A stretch of DNA of 64,000 nt, taken from Sympetrum striolatum. Its lineage: Eukaryota > Arthropoda > Insecta > Odonata > Libellulidae. The notes below the pieces were generated by a model. It saw only the letters and a list, made by a program, of their open reading frames with translations. It did no database searches and was not told the origin of the DNA. The first letter of the stretch is position 1, and every line of letters starts with the position of its first letter. The DNA lies in the NCBI GenBank assembly GCA_947579665.1, contig OX388347.1:37208943-37272942 (forward strand), given 5' to 3'. Positions 63,146-64,000 of this stretch are shown piece after piece. Made by a program: the position numbers and the translations under genes.

Positions 63146-63922
63146 ATGTCGATGGCTGATGATAACCTCAGCACCAAGACTTTACAGACGATTCTTCAAA
63201 TACCAACAATCCCTGAGCACATTCCATCTCACTATCCCTATGTTGCCTTGAAATATCGCCGATTAAAGGCTGTCAGTTTAAACCCAGATAAATGTTTCCT
63301 GCTTTTAATTTGCTGAAATTCAAGCATGCCACATGTTACCTACTGCTAATATATGACATCGTCGGATCTGCAAATTTTAAATGTTTGAAATATTGGTCCT
63401 GGAATTACCATTCATCGAGGAAAAATAGCACAGTTAAGGCAGATTAGAGGCAGTCTTTCTATATGACGGGATTTTAAGACAACACAAGTGAGACGATGGA
63501 GTGTACACAATGTTAACGAAGCACATTTTTATTTTCTTTGCAAGTAAGCGGAAGGCCTCAGATGTTAAATCAGTCGACGTGAGTTAGTGGTAAGAAGGTA
63601 ATTTATAGCGTCCACTCAGCTGTATTACAACGATAAAATGTGGGAGCAATGATGGACTTCCGGTATTTTATCCTCCTTATTTCTACAGATTCATTTAGAT
63701 GCTGAATTATTACGAATGAAATATGAGAATGGGCTACAATCGGATTTCTACGCACAGCAAAAGCATTTGTTTTACAAAAGTTATGGTCTTGTAATTTTTA
63801 TGCATCAAAATTTCGGAGAGGTTGCAGACGAATTATATTCTGAAAAACTCTTAAAACTCCATAAAGAAAGTTTAAAAAAGGAGAAAACGGAGAAAGAAAA
63901 CTTAAAACTATTTCAGCAATAA
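63146..63922 (+). CDS. Small unrecognised protein, two coding exons
   Basis: Exon 63146-63271 runs from MSMADDNL to KYRRLKA and contains the segment TIPEHIPSHYPYVALKYRR. Exon 63689-63922 starts IHLDAELLRMKYENG and ends in a charged, Lys/Glu-rich helix stopping with TAA at 63920-63922. The second exon has a strong acceptor (CCTTATTTCTACAG), and both exons join in phase 0, giving about 119 residues. The donor of the first exon (GTCAGT) is acceptable but not ideal, which is the weak point. An alternative start is the in-frame ATG at 63059. I do not recognise the family; the product looks soluble, with a probable C-terminal helix or coiled coil. AATAAA at 63918-63923 overlaps the stop codon. Confidence 0.5.
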
Positions 63923-63923
63923 A
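63918..63923 (+). terminator. Poly(A) signal overlapping a stop codon
   Basis: AATAAA includes the TAA stop of the small two-exon gene. If used, the 3' untranslated region would be only about 15-30 nt. Confidence 0.35.
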
Positions 63924-64000
63924 CTTTTAAGTTTACTTTAATAAGGAGCTGGGGTTTTTCAGCATGCACTGTGGATATGTAATATAAAATAATTTTAATA

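Noticed and set aside
1..64000. Prokaryote-style systems (operons, CRISPR, defence islands) or an undescribed multi-gene system
   Set aside because: The DNA is clearly eukaryotic with spliced genes of known animal families; the repeats have no CRISPR-like spacing, and no gene cluster with a joint function is visible.

Overview
The window reads as AT-rich nuclear DNA of an arthropod, most likely an insect. The genes are split by GT-AG introns. The encoded proteins are animal families (a retinol-dehydrogenase-type SDR, a histidine acid phosphatase and an EHD/Past1 ATPase). The spaces between and inside genes are full of decayed eukaryotic transposons (CR1/Jockey-like LINE, tRNA-SINE, mariner, Tigger-like, MITEs, foldback elements). 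There are no operons, Shine-Dalgarno sites, CRISPR arrays or prokaryotic features. I did not recognise the species.

Layout. 1-5.8 kb: intergenic, with an old tRNA-SINE, foldback hairpins, a minus-strand LINE relic and a GA-rich, GC-richer patch that may be a promoter. 5.8-11.9 kb (+): six coding exons that join in phase into a 325-residue short-chain dehydrogenase; a mariner transposase relic lies in its last intron. 12-30 kb: mostly featureless AT-rich DNA with a 1.5-kb Tigger/pogo-like element (13.0-14.6 kb), a 180-bp foldback, a GC-rich patch ending in a good splice donor (20.8-21.3 kb), a hAT-like MITE, and a 178-182-bp tandem array with a CA microsatellite (28.8-29.7 kb). 30.1-41.6 kb (+): a histidine acid phosphatase gene rebuilt from seven coding exons (438 residues); its first coding exon, encoding a basic tail and a membrane anchor, is wedged between repeat-derived DNA and a LINE that fills the start of intron 1. 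45.5-57.0 kb (-): a complete ten-exon EHD-family gene (537 residues, Past1/EHD1-like), convergent with the phosphatase; one intron carries a MITE. 57-63 kb: intergenic. 63.1-63.9 kb (+): a small unrecognised gene with two in-phase exons.

The genes do not form an obvious pathway. The dehydrogenase acts on retinoid or other lipid carbonyls, the phosphatase is a secretory/lysosomal or surface enzyme, and the EHD protein remodels endosomal membranes. I found no novel multi-gene system. The most useful results are the phosphatase reconstruction, its transposon-bounded first coding exon with a possible remote 5' exon, and several repeat families recognised through multiple copies in the window.
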